Assembly: GCF_006346315.1 (NCBI RefSeq)
Contig: NZ_VDMR01000002.1
Span: forward strand, 248,001 to 312,000
Reading direction: 5' to 3'
Length of the DNA stretch: 64,000 bases
Source of the DNA: Nocardioides litoris
GTDB lineage: Bacteria > Actinomycetota > Actinomycetes > Propionibacteriales > Nocardioidaceae
Shown here: positions 41,523 through 48,954 of the stretch, one piece after another
Layout: every line of letters starts with the position of its first letter
Numbering within the stretch: the first letter of the stretch is position 1
The notes under the pieces: generated by a model
Database searches by the model: none
Told to the model about the DNA's origin: nothing
Seen by the model: the letters and a program-made list of their open reading frames with translations, nothing else
Translations under genes and position numbers: made by a program

Positions 41523-42587
41523 TCACAGCGAGCGGACGAACCTCAGCACCTCGCGTCGTACGGCGGGGGCCTGGCGCTCCAGCGGGAGCGCCGAGCCCGC
41601 GCCGGCGACCGTGCGCCGCACGACCCGGTCGTCGGAGGCCACCGCGGCGGCGGCCCGGTTGCGGCCGTCGCGCGAGCCGGTGAGCACCAGGGCCGGGGCG
41701 TGCAGGCGGGCCGAGCCGGCCTCGAGGACCGTCTGGGCCAGGCTGGCCACGTCGCCGCAGGGCGTCGGGTTGCGGCGGGCGGCGGCGGCGCGCTGCACCG
41801 CCGCCGGCGCCGAGGCGAACAGCAGCCGGCGGAACTCCGCCGCCGAGGCGCCGTACGCCGCCGAGCCGGCGCCGCCCAGGCAGGTCAGCGACTGCTGCTG
41901 GAGCACGCGGAGCGCGGCGGTGGTCGGGCTCGTCGAGGTGGGCGACATCAGCACGACGCCGTCGACGTCGCGGTAGCGCGCCGCCTCGAGCTGGGTGATG
42001 GTCGCGCCGGTGCCGTGGCCGTGGGTGACGACGTGCGCGGCGTTCTGGGTGTTCTCGCGCGGGCGGCCCGGCTTGGCGTAGGTGCCGGCGTACAAGTGCT
42101 GGACGACCTGGTGCAGCACCTCCGCCTGCGCGGCCAGGCAGGTGGCGCGGCCGGGCAGCGGGCTGCGGTCGTAGCCGAGCCGGTCGAGCACGACCGACGT
42201 CTCGCCCTGGCGGGCCAGCTGGCCGGCGTAGTCGTAGGTGGGGGTGCCGCGCAGGTTCCAGAACCACCCTCCGGTGCCGGCGTCGTGGACCAGCAGGTGG
42301 AAGGTCTCGACGCCGCCGCGGCCGACGACGACGTGGCGCGGGCCGACGATCGTGGCGCGCACCCGGTGCTCGCGGCGGTCGGGCTGCAGCGGGCAGCCGA
42401 GCGAGGTCAGGGTGCCGGAGGTGGTGTTGTCGACCTCGAAGACGACCTCGCGGCTGACGACCTGGCGGTCGCGGGCCCGGTCGCGGACGCGGTCGGCGGC
42501 GGTGGCCGGCCCGGCCCCGAGGGCCAGCGGCAGGGTGACCAGGACGAGCAGGACCGCCACGACGGCGGGGAGGACGGGGCGGCGCAT
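41523..42587 (-). CDS. secreted alpha/beta-hydrolase-fold protein lacking the catalytic residues
   Basis: This 354-residue protein has a signal peptide (residues 1-30, ending AGPATAA) and an alpha/beta-hydrolase core at about 90-350: ETFHLLVHDAGTGGWFWNL, YAGQLARQGETSVVLDRLGYDRS, then the nucleophile-elbow strand. The elbow reads THGHGTGAT, where the usual GHSxG serine is Gly, and the C-terminal position normally holding His reads GAGSALP. An Asp in LTGSRDG remains. Four cysteines may form disulphides. It is probably a binding protein or pseudo-enzyme. Confidence 0.8.
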   Translation of the reverse strand: MRRPVLPAVVAVLLVLVTLPLALGAGPATAADRVRDRARDRQVVSREVVFEVDNTTSGTLTSLGCPLQPDRREHRVRATIVGPRHVVVGRGGVETFHLLVHDAGTGGWFWNLRGTPTYDYAGQLARQGETSVVLDRLGYDRSPLPGRATCLAAQAEVLHQVVQHLYAGTYAKPGRPRENTQNAAHVVTHGHGTGATITQLEAARYRDVDGVVLMSPTSTSPTTAALRVLQQQSLTCLGGAGSAAYGASAAEFRRLLFASAPAAVQRAAAARRNPTPCGDVASLAQTVLEAGSARLHAPALVLTGSRDGRNRAAAAVASDDRVVRRTVAGAGSALPLERQAPAVRREVLRFVRSL

Positions 42588-42593
42588 GGTCCG

Positions 42594-42599
42594 ACGGTA
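42594..42599 (-). promoter_or_regulatory. -10 hexamer of a probable leaderless promoter (TACCGT)
   Basis: On the minus strand TACCGT ends 6 nt before the hydrolase-fold gene's ATG at 42587. Confidence 0.5.
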
Positions 42600-42618
42600 G
42601 GACGACCCGACCACTTCC

Positions 42619-42631
42619 GTACATTCTGTAC
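42619..42631. promoter_or_regulatory. palindrome GTACA-TTC-TGTAC
   Basis: This 13-bp A/T-rich dyad lies in the divergent gap between the hydrolase-fold gene and the GNAT gene. It overlaps a TACATT -10-like hexamer and is a candidate operator. Confidence 0.4.
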
Positions 42632-42677
42632 GTATGTGAGCCTGGACACCCGTGCCGGGGTCCCGCAGGGTGTCCCG

Positions 42678-43172
42678 GTGACCGCCGGACCCGTGCTGCG
42701 CCCGGCCACGCCGGCCGACCTCGCCCACCTCGCGGTCCTGCTGCACGACGCCTGGCACGACGCGCACCGCGACCACCTGCCGCCTGCGCTGCTCGCCGCG
42801 CGTGGCCCGGCGTACGTCGAGGGCTGGGTGCGCGAGCTGCTGCCCGGGACCGTGGTGGCCGAGCGGGCCGGCGCGCTCCTCGGCCTCGTCGCCGTGCGCG
42901 ACGACGAGGTGCACCAGCTCATGGTCGCCGCGCCCGCGCGCGGCACCGGCGTCGCCGACACGCTGCTCGCGGCCGCCGAGGACCGGATCGCCGCCGCCGG
43001 CCACGCCACGGCCTGGCTCACCGTCCTGGCCCCCAACGACCGCGCCCGCCGCTTCTACGCCCGCCGCGGCTGGCTCGACCGCGGCCCCGAGCAGGTCGCC
43101 GCCGTCGTCCCCGGCTCCGCCCCCGCCCTCCTCGCCGTCCACCGCTACGAGAAGTCGCTGGGCCGGGGATAG
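42678..43172 (+). CDS. GNAT-family N-acetyltransferase
   Basis: This protein of about 164 residues has GNAT motifs: VLRPATPADLAHLAVLLHDAW at the start, EVHQLMVAAPARGTGVADTLLAAAE (acetyl-CoA pyrophosphate loop) and LAPNDRARRFYARRGWLDRG. The acceptor is unknown. GTG 42678 gives the standard start just before the first strand. An in-frame GTG at 42636 would add 14 residues. A long hairpin spans its stop codon region. Confidence 0.85.
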   Translation: MTAGPVLRPATPADLAHLAVLLHDAWHDAHRDHLPPALLAARGPAYVEGWVRELLPGTVVAERAGALLGLVAVRDDEVHQLMVAAPARGTGVADTLLAAAEDRIAAAGHATAWLTVLAPNDRARRFYARRGWLDRGPEQVAAVVPGSAPALLAVHRYEKSLGRG

Positions 43173-43225
43173 TGCGTCACCCCATCAACGTGGCGTGACC
43201 CGCCCGAGGTTGACGGGGTGACGCA
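43173..43225. terminator. long hairpin between convergent genes
   Basis: Arms of 17 nt (TGCGTCACCCC-type, 43173-43189, and complement, 43209-43225) pair with one mismatch around a 19-nt loop. Pairing continues weakly to include the GNAT stop. It lies before the azlD stop at 43252 and could end both transcripts. Confidence 0.55.
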
Positions 43226-43251
43226 GTATCCGGGCTGACCGGCCCGCCCCC

Positions 43252-43572
43252 TCAGGTGACGGCGCGGAGCACGGCCGTGACGACCACGGCCACGGTGGCG
43301 GCCGCGACGAGGGGGACGCGGAGGACGAGCAGCAGGGTGGCCACGGCGACGCCGACGGTGTCGGCGCCGACGGTCAATCGCGGGCCGTCGGAGAGCACCG
43401 CGGTGACCACGAGCGCGGCCAGCAGGGCCGGGGCCATGGCGCCGATGACGCCGCCCGCCCAACGGGGGAGCTCGCGACCGCCGACGAGCGCGGGACCGAC
43501 GGCCTTGGTCAGGGCGGTGATGGCGACCAGGGCGGCGATGAGCAGCCAGACCTGGCCCTCGCTGAGCCTCAT
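43252..43572 (-). CDS. azlD: branched-chain amino acid export subunit AzlD
   Basis: This 106-residue membrane protein has four predicted helices (WLLIAALVAITALTKAVGPAL, the LPRWAGGVIGAMAPALLAALV segment typical of AzlD, and two more). It partners AzlC to export branched-chain amino acids or analogues. Its ATG overlaps the azlC stop (ATGA). Confidence 0.92.
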   Translation of the reverse strand: MRLSEGQVWLLIAALVAITALTKAVGPALVGGRELPRWAGGVIGAMAPALLAALVVTAVLSDGPRLTVGADTVGVAVATLLLVLRVPLVAAATVAVVVTAVLRAVT

Positions 43573-44291
43573 CCGCCCTCCCCCGCCCGGTCGTCCGTGC
43601 GCCGGGCTCCGCCGGGGTCGACGCCGAGGCCGACGAGCGCGGCCGCCGCGGCGGCGAGCACGGGGACGCCGGCGGGCGCGACCGGCACCAGGGCCAGCGC
43701 CACGACCGCGCCCAGCGCGGCGGCGACCCGGGCGCGGGGCCGGCGCAGCTCGGCCAGCAGGATGCCGACGAAGAACGTCGGGAAGAGCGCGTCGAGGCCG
43801 TAGCGCTCGACGTCGCCGAGGAGGTCGCCCGCGAGCGCGCCGACGACGGTGCCGAGCAGCCAGGCGACGTACTGCGGGGCGGTGGTGCCGAGCATGAGGG
43901 CCCGGTCGAAGGTCCCGTCGCCACGGTTGGCCAGGGCCCAGGAGGAGTCGACGACGGCCTGGCCCTCGACGGCGCGGCGAACGGGCCCGCCGGGCAGCGA
44001 CGGCGCGAGCGCCACGCCCATGGCCAGGAACCGCGAGTGCATGAGGGTCGCGGCCGACAGCGCGGCGGCCGGGCTGCCGCCGCCGGCCAGGATCGACAGG
44101 GCCGCGAACTGCGCCGAGCCGGCGAAGACCAGGCCCGAGGTCACGATGGCCTGCAGCACGGTGAACCCGGCCTGCACCGCCAGCACCCCGAACGACAGCG
44201 ACAGCGCGAAGCTGACGAGGGCGTACGGCACCCCCAGTCGTACGCCGCGCACCAGCCCCGCCCGGTCGAGCGGCGGGTGGTCGGCGGGCAC
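43569..44291 (-). CDS. azlC: branched-chain amino acid exporter AzlC
   Basis: This 240-residue membrane protein has the AzlC features FALSLSFGVLAVQAGF, VFAGSAQFAALSILAGGGS and LMHSRFLAMGVALAP, then DSSWALANR and a conserved DALFPTFFVGILLAEL. With AzlD it exports branched-chain amino acids. The GTG at 44291 lies 6 nt after TAGGCT. It is divergent from a lipoprotein gene. Confidence 0.93.
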   Translation of the reverse strand: MPADHPPLDRAGLVRGVRLGVPYALVSFALSLSFGVLAVQAGFTVLQAIVTSGLVFAGSAQFAALSILAGGGSPAAALSAATLMHSRFLAMGVALAPSLPGGPVRRAVEGQAVVDSSWALANRGDGTFDRALMLGTTAPQYVAWLLGTVVGALAGDLLGDVERYGLDALFPTFFVGILLAELRRPRARVAAALGAVVALALVPVAPAGVPVLAAAAAALVGLGVDPGGARRTDDRAGEGG

Positions 44292-44297
44292 CTGCCG

Positions 44298-44303
44298 AGC
44301 CTA
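44298..44303 (-). promoter_or_regulatory. -10 hexamer of azlCD (TAGGCT)
   Basis: On the minus strand TAGGCT ends 6 nt before the azlC GTG. Confidence 0.5.
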
Positions 44304-44344
44304 GGGGCCGGTTCGGACGCGCCGCGGGCGGGCACAGGTCGGGG

Positions 44345-45325
44345 ATGACCACGCTGACGACCGCCACCACGACCGCCACCAGGGCCGTCACCACCACGGC
44401 CCTGCGCACCCGGCTGTCCGCCCTGGCCCTCACCTCCTGCCTGGCCCTCTCCGGCTGCGGGGCGATCCTGGGAGAGGGCGACGACGACGGAGGCGGTGGC
44501 GGCGGCGGCGGGACGGCCGGCAGCACCGCACCGGAGCCCAGCGCGAGCACCAGCGCGACCGAGCAGGAGCCCGAGCAGGAGCCCGACGACCGCGCGCCTG
44601 CCGAGGTGCTCGAGGCGGCCGCCGACGCGACAGTGGCGACCCGGCGCTTCACCATCGCGTCCTCGGCCGAGCTGGAGATCGCCACCCAGGAGCTGCGGTT
44701 CAGCACCGACGGCCGCATCGACTACGACGTGCCGGTCTCCGAGACCACCATCGCGGTCGACCAGGACGGCGCGACCCAGGAGGTGACGATCCTCTCCGAC
44801 GGCGAGTCGCTGTGGGTCGCGGCCGAGGGCACCGGCGTGCCCGCCTTCCCCGACGGCGCGACCTACCTCGAGGGCGACGCGACCCAGCTGGCCGAGGACG
44901 AGACCTTCACCCCCGAGGACCTCCTCGGCGTCGTCTACGTGACCCGCAGCGGCGCCGAGGCCACCGAGGAGGGCACGGAGGAGGTCGACGGCGTCGAGAC
45001 CCGCAGGTACGCCTGGACCACCACCTACGCCGAGGCCGAGACGGCCGCGGGCGAGGACGCCGAGGCGTTCCGCACGGCCTTCGCCCTGACCGGGGAGGGC
45101 GCGCGCTCCGACCTCGCGGTGGAGGCCTGGGTCGGGCCCGACGACGTGGTGCGCCGGCTGGCCATCGACGTGCAGGCACCCCCCGGCATCCAGCTCGACG
45201 GCACCTACGACCTCGAGCTCAGCGACGTCGGCGAGGAGGTCGCGCCGCCCGCGGCGCCCGCCGACGACGAGGTCGCCCGCGGCCCCGAGGCCGAGGCGTT
45301 GTTGGAGCAGCTGCTCGCGGGGTAG
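44345..45325 (+). CDS. LppX/LprG-like lipoprotein
   Basis: This 326-residue lipoprotein has a Thr-rich start, signal sequence and lipobox ALSGC (Cys38). A Gly- and acid-rich linker follows to about residue 80. The large beta-rich domain resembles the LppX/LprAFG lipid-carrier fold (FTIASSAELEIATQELRFSTDG, DGESLWVAAEG, DLAVEAWVGPDDVVRRLAIDV). Such proteins carry lipids or glycolipids across the periplasm-like space; here this is by fold only. The product is very acidic. Confidence 0.8.
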   Translation: MTTLTTATTTATRAVTTTALRTRLSALALTSCLALSGCGAILGEGDDDGGGGGGGGTAGSTAPEPSASTSATEQEPEQEPDDRAPAEVLEAAADATVATRRFTIASSAELEIATQELRFSTDGRIDYDVPVSETTIAVDQDGATQEVTILSDGESLWVAAEGTGVPAFPDGATYLEGDATQLAEDETFTPEDLLGVVYVTRSGAEATEEGTEEVDGVETRRYAWTTTYAEAETAAGEDAEAFRTAFALTGEGARSDLAVEAWVGPDDVVRRLAIDVQAPPGIQLDGTYDLELSDVGEEVAPPAAPADDEVARGPEAEALLEQLLAG

Positions 45326-45337
45326 CGTCCCGCGACC

Positions 45338-46612
45338 GTGGGCGTGACGGTGGGCAGGCGCGGACGGGTCGTCGACGTCGTCGCGCCGCGGCGCCTCGGC
45401 ACCCCGTTCCGGTGGCTGCTCGCCTCGTCGTGGACCTCCAACCTCGGCGACGGCATCGCCGTCGCCGCCGGCCCGCTGCTGGTCGCCGCGCAGACCGACT
45501 CGGCGTTCCTGGTCTCGATGGCCGCGGCCGCGGTCTGGGCACCCGCCCTGCTCGTCGGCCTGCACGCCGGCGTCGTCACCGACCGGGTCGACCGGCGGCG
45601 CATCGTGGTGGCCGTCGACCTGGTGCGGGTGGCCGTCCTGGTGGTGCTGACCGCCTCGATCCTCACCGACACCGTCTCCATCGCCGTGGTGCTGGTCGCG
45701 CTGCTCGCCCTGGGCACCGCGGAGACCTTCGCCGACAACGCCTCGGCCGCGCTGCTGCCGATGCTGGTGGCCCGCGACGACCTCGCCGTGGCCAACGCCC
45801 GGCTGCAGACCGGGTTCCTCACGGTCAACCAGCTGGCCGGCCCGCCCCTGGGGGCGGCCCTGTTCGCCGCCGGGGCGGCGTGGGCCTTCGGCGCCCAGGC
45901 CGTGCTCGTGCTCCTCGGGGCCGTGCTCGTCGCGCGGGTGGCCGCGCCGACCGCGCCGCGCGCCGGACGGTCGGGGCCGACCGGCACCTCGGTGCGCCAC
46001 GAGATCGCCGAGGGCCTGCGCTGGCTGTGGCACCACGCCGCCGTCCGCACCCTGGCGATCGTCATCCTCGTCTTCAACGTCACCTACGGCGCCGCCTGGT
46101 CGGTGCTCGTCCTCTACGCCACCGAGCGGCTCGGCCTCGGCGAGGTCGGCTTCGGCCTGGTCACCACCGTCACCGCCGCCGGCGGGCTGCTGGGCATCGT
46201 GTCCTACGGCTGGATCACCCGGCACCTGAGCCTCGGTGACGTGATGCGCGTGGGCCTGGTCATCGAGACCCTCACTCACGCAGCGCTCGCCCTGACGACC
46301 TCGGCCTGGGTCGCCCTGCCGGTCTTCTTCGTCTTCGGCGCCCACGCCTTCGTGTGGGGCACCACCTCGACGACCGTGCGGCAGCGGGCGGTGCCGACCG
46401 AGCTGCAGGGACGGGTCGGTGCGGCCTACCGGGTCGCGGTCTTCGGCGGGCTCGTGGTGGGCGCGGGCGTCGGCGGCGTGCTCGCCCAGGTGGGCTCGGT
46501 GACCACGCCGTTCTGGTTCGCCTTCGCCGGGTCGGCGGTCCTGCTCGTGCTGGTCTGGCCGCAGCTCTCGCACATCGCGCACGCCGACGACACCGGGGAG
46601 CCCGCCCCGTAG
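45338..46612 (+). CDS. MFS transporter (enterobactin-exporter-like)
   Basis: This 424-residue protein has twelve predicted TM helices, GVVTDRVDRRRIVVAVD in the loop between helices 2 and 3, and NARLQTGFLTVNQLAGPPLG plus RQRAVPTELQGRVGAAYR in the second half, as in MFS_3 efflux proteins. The substrate is unknown. It follows the lipoprotein by 12 bp; a TAGCGT overlaps that gene's stop 9 nt before this GTG. Confidence 0.88.
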   Translation: MGVTVGRRGRVVDVVAPRRLGTPFRWLLASSWTSNLGDGIAVAAGPLLVAAQTDSAFLVSMAAAAVWAPALLVGLHAGVVTDRVDRRRIVVAVDLVRVAVLVVLTASILTDTVSIAVVLVALLALGTAETFADNASAALLPMLVARDDLAVANARLQTGFLTVNQLAGPPLGAALFAAGAAWAFGAQAVLVLLGAVLVARVAAPTAPRAGRSGPTGTSVRHEIAEGLRWLWHHAAVRTLAIVILVFNVTYGAAWSVLVLYATERLGLGEVGFGLVTTVTAAGGLLGIVSYGWITRHLSLGDVMRVGLVIETLTHAALALTTSAWVALPVFFVFGAHAFVWGTTSTTVRQRAVPTELQGRVGAAYRVAVFGGLVVGAGVGGVLAQVGSVTTPFWFAFAGSAVLLVLVWPQLSHIAHADDTGEPAP

Positions 46613-46615
46613 GGT
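46610..46615 (+). promoter_or_regulatory. -10 hexamer of a probable leaderless promoter (TAGGGT)
   Basis: TAGGGT overlaps the MFS stop codon and ends 6 nt before the GTG at 46622. Confidence 0.45.
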
Positions 46616-46621
46616 CGCCCC

Positions 46622-47350
46622 GTGGTGACGACCGGGCAGGGGGTGCGTCGGATCGCGATGTGGTCCGGCCCGCGCAACCTGTCCACCGCGATGATGCGCA
46701 GCTGGGGCAACCGCGCCGACTGCACCGTCGTCGACGAGCCGTTGTACGCCGCCTACCTGACCACCACCGGCCTCGACCACCCCGGCCGCGACGAGGTCAT
46801 CGCCTCCCAGCCGACCGACTGGCGCGCGGTGTGCGCCGAGCTCACCGCGGGCGCGGTCGGCACCCCGCTGCAGTACCAGAAGCACATGACCCACCACCTG
46901 CTGCCGGGCATCGACCGCGGCGCGCTCGGGGGGCTCCAGCACGCGTTCCTGGTGCGCGACCCGGAGCGGGTGCTGACGTCGTACGCCAAGGTGCGCGAGG
47001 CGCCCACCCTGGAGGACCTCGGGCTGCCGCAGCAGGTCGAGCTCTTCGAGCGGTACGGCGGCCCGGTGGTCGACGCCGCCGACGTGCTGCGCGACCCGCG
47101 GGCCACCCTGGGCGCGCTGTGCGCCGTCCTCGACGTGGCCTTCGACGAGGCGATGCTGACGTGGCCGGCCGGTCCGCGGGAGACCGACGGCGTGTGGGCT
47201 CCGCACTGGTACGCCGGCGTCGAGGCCTCCACCGGGTTCGGCGCCGAGTCCCCCGGGGCCGGCGACTCCCTGCCCGACCACCTGCAGCCGCTGCTCGAGC
47301 GCTGCCGGCCCTGCTACGACGCGCTCGCGCCGTACCGCCTGCACGCCTGA
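46622..47350 (+). CDS. sulfotransferase-like P-loop protein
   Basis: This 242-residue protein has a P-loop-like start, RRIAMWSGPRNLSTAMMRSW, which corresponds to the 5'-phosphosulfate loop of PAPS sulfotransferases, and HAFLVRDPERVLTSYAKVRE, the 3'-phosphate-binding segment. WAPHWYAGVEASTGF is conserved near the end. The acceptor is unknown. It is followed 18 bp later by a branched-chain-aminotransferase-like gene and then a TetR gene, probably as one operon. Confidence 0.85.
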   Translation: MVTTGQGVRRIAMWSGPRNLSTAMMRSWGNRADCTVVDEPLYAAYLTTTGLDHPGRDEVIASQPTDWRAVCAELTAGAVGTPLQYQKHMTHHLLPGIDRGALGGLQHAFLVRDPERVLTSYAKVREAPTLEDLGLPQQVELFERYGGPVVDAADVLRDPRATLGALCAVLDVAFDEAMLTWPAGPRETDGVWAPHWYAGVEASTGFGAESPGAGDSLPDHLQPLLERCRPCYDALAPYRLHA

Positions 47351-47368
47351 CCCGACCCGAAGGACCCC

Positions 47369-48274
47369 GTGAAGCAGAGCTACGACCCCCGCAACGACGA
47401 CCTCGTCTACTCCGTCAACGGCGTGCTGCGCCACCGCGACGAGCCCGGCCTGTCGCCGTTCGACTCGGTGGTGCAGGGCGGCGACGGCGTGTGGGAGGGC
47501 CTGCGGCTGCACGACGGCCGCATCTTCGCCCTCGACGAGCACCTGGCCCGGCTGCGCCGCTCGGCGAAGGCCCTGGCCTTCACCGAGATCCCCTCCGACG
47601 AGGAGATCACCGACCGGATCAGGGCCACCCTCGCCGCCAACGGGATGCGCGACGACGTGCACGTCCGGCTCACGCTCACCCGCGGGGTCAAGGTCACCAG
47701 CGGCATGGACCCGCGGCTCAACCAGTCGGGCCCGACGCTCGTCGTGCTCGCGGAGTTCAAGTCGCCGGTCTACGACGACACCGGCATCACCCTGGCCACC
47801 TCGTCCGTGCGCCGCCACCGGCCCGACTCGCTCGACCCCAAGATCCACCACAACAACCTGCTGACCTCGATCCTGGCCAAGGTCGAGGCGACACTCGCGG
47901 GCGCCGACGACGCGCTGATGCTCGACGACGCCGGGTTCGTGGCGGAGACCAACGCGACCCACGTCTTCTTCGTCACCGGCGGCGTGCTGCGCACCCCGAC
48001 CACCCGCGCCTGCCCCGAGGGCATCACCCGCGCCACCGTGCTGCGGCTGTGCGACGACCTCGGCGTCCCGACCGTGGTCGGCGACTTCTCCACCACCCAG
48101 CTCCACACCGCCGACGAGGTCTTCGTGACCGGCACGATGGGCGGGCTCGCCCCCGTCGTCGCGGTCGACGGCCGGCGCATCGGCGACGGCGCGCGCGGAC
48201 CGGTCACCGCCCGGCTCGTCGAGGCGTACGCCGCCCTCACCGCCACCTCCGGCACCGTGGTCGTCGACGGGTGA
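47369..48274 (+). CDS. class IV aminotransferase (BCAT/DAAT-like)
   Basis: This 301-residue PLP enzyme has the catalytic Lys in SLDPKIHHNNLL, the cofactor-binding GFVAETNATHVFFV segment and GTMGGLAPVVAVDGRRIG near the end. It would transaminate branched-chain or D-amino acids, or act as an aminodeoxychorismate-lyase-like enzyme; the specificity is not clear. The GTG at 47369 follows GAAGGA. Its stop overlaps the TetR start (GTGA). Confidence 0.9.
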   Translation: MKQSYDPRNDDLVYSVNGVLRHRDEPGLSPFDSVVQGGDGVWEGLRLHDGRIFALDEHLARLRRSAKALAFTEIPSDEEITDRIRATLAANGMRDDVHVRLTLTRGVKVTSGMDPRLNQSGPTLVVLAEFKSPVYDDTGITLATSSVRRHRPDSLDPKIHHNNLLTSILAKVEATLAGADDALMLDDAGFVAETNATHVFFVTGGVLRTPTTRACPEGITRATVLRLCDDLGVPTVVGDFSTTQLHTADEVFVTGTMGGLAPVVAVDGRRIGDGARGPVTARLVEAYAALTATSGTVVVDG

Positions 48275-48954
48275 GCGAGTCCGCCGGCGCGCCGGCCCGG
48301 CGCGGCCGGCCCGGCTACGACCAGGAGACCGTGCTGCGGCGCGCCATCGCCCTGTTCAACGAGCGCGGGTACGACGCCACGAGCGTCGCCGACCTGGCCC
48401 GCGACCTCGGCATCTCCAAGTCGGCGGTCTTCCACCACGTCTCCAGCAAGGAGGACCTGCTGGCCGCCGCGCTCGACGAGGCCCTCGACGGGCTGAGCGC
48501 GGCCATCGACGCCGCGGCCGAGCACGCCGAGGACGACGCCACCGCCTACCAGCGCCTGCGGGCCACGGTGGAGGAGTCGGTGCGGATCCTGGCCGCCCAC
48601 CTGCCGGCGGTCACCCTGCTGCTGCGGGTGCGCGGCAACAGCCCCGTCGAGCAGGACGCGCTGCGCCGCCGCCGCGTCATCGACGAGAAGCTCGCCGTCC
48701 TGGTGCGCGAGGCCGTCGCCGCCGGAGACCTGCGCGCCGACCTCGACCCCGAGGTGATCAGCCGGCTGCTCTTCGGCACGGTCAACTCCCTCGTCGAGTG
48801 GTACCGCCCCGGCGGCCCCATCACTCCCGACCGCCTCGCTGCCGCCGTCACCGCGATGACCTTCGACGGCCTCACCTCGACGGTGGCCGAGGTGCGCGGA
48901 GCGCCGGCGACGAGCCTCGAGGCCCCCGCAGCCGGCGCACCCGACCCGACCTAG
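48271..48954 (+). CDS. TetR-family transcriptional regulator
   Basis: This 227-residue regulator has an HTH (residues about 15-62, FNERGYDATSVADLARDLGISKSAVFHHV) and a helical ligand domain with LPAVTLLLRVRGNSPVE and ISRLLFGTVNSLVEWYRPGG, like acyl-CoA-responsive TetR proteins. It is coupled to the aminotransferase by GTGA. Its TAG stop shares the CTAG sequence with the stop of the convergent molybdenum hydroxylase gene. Confidence 0.9.
   Translation: MSESAGAPARRGRPGYDQETVLRRAIALFNERGYDATSVADLARDLGISKSAVFHHVSSKEDLLAAALDEALDGLSAAIDAAAEHAEDDATAYQRLRATVEESVRILAAHLPAVTLLLRVRGNSPVEQDALRRRRVIDEKLAVLVREAVAAGDLRADLDPEVISRLLFGTVNSLVEWYRPGGPITPDRLAAAVTAMTFDGLTSTVAEVRGAPATSLEAPAAGAPDPT

Noticed and set aside
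44141..48106. 1321-codon minus-strand open frame
   Set aside because: Stop codons are rare in this GC-rich DNA; the frame is antisense to four well-supported genes and has no recognisable motif.
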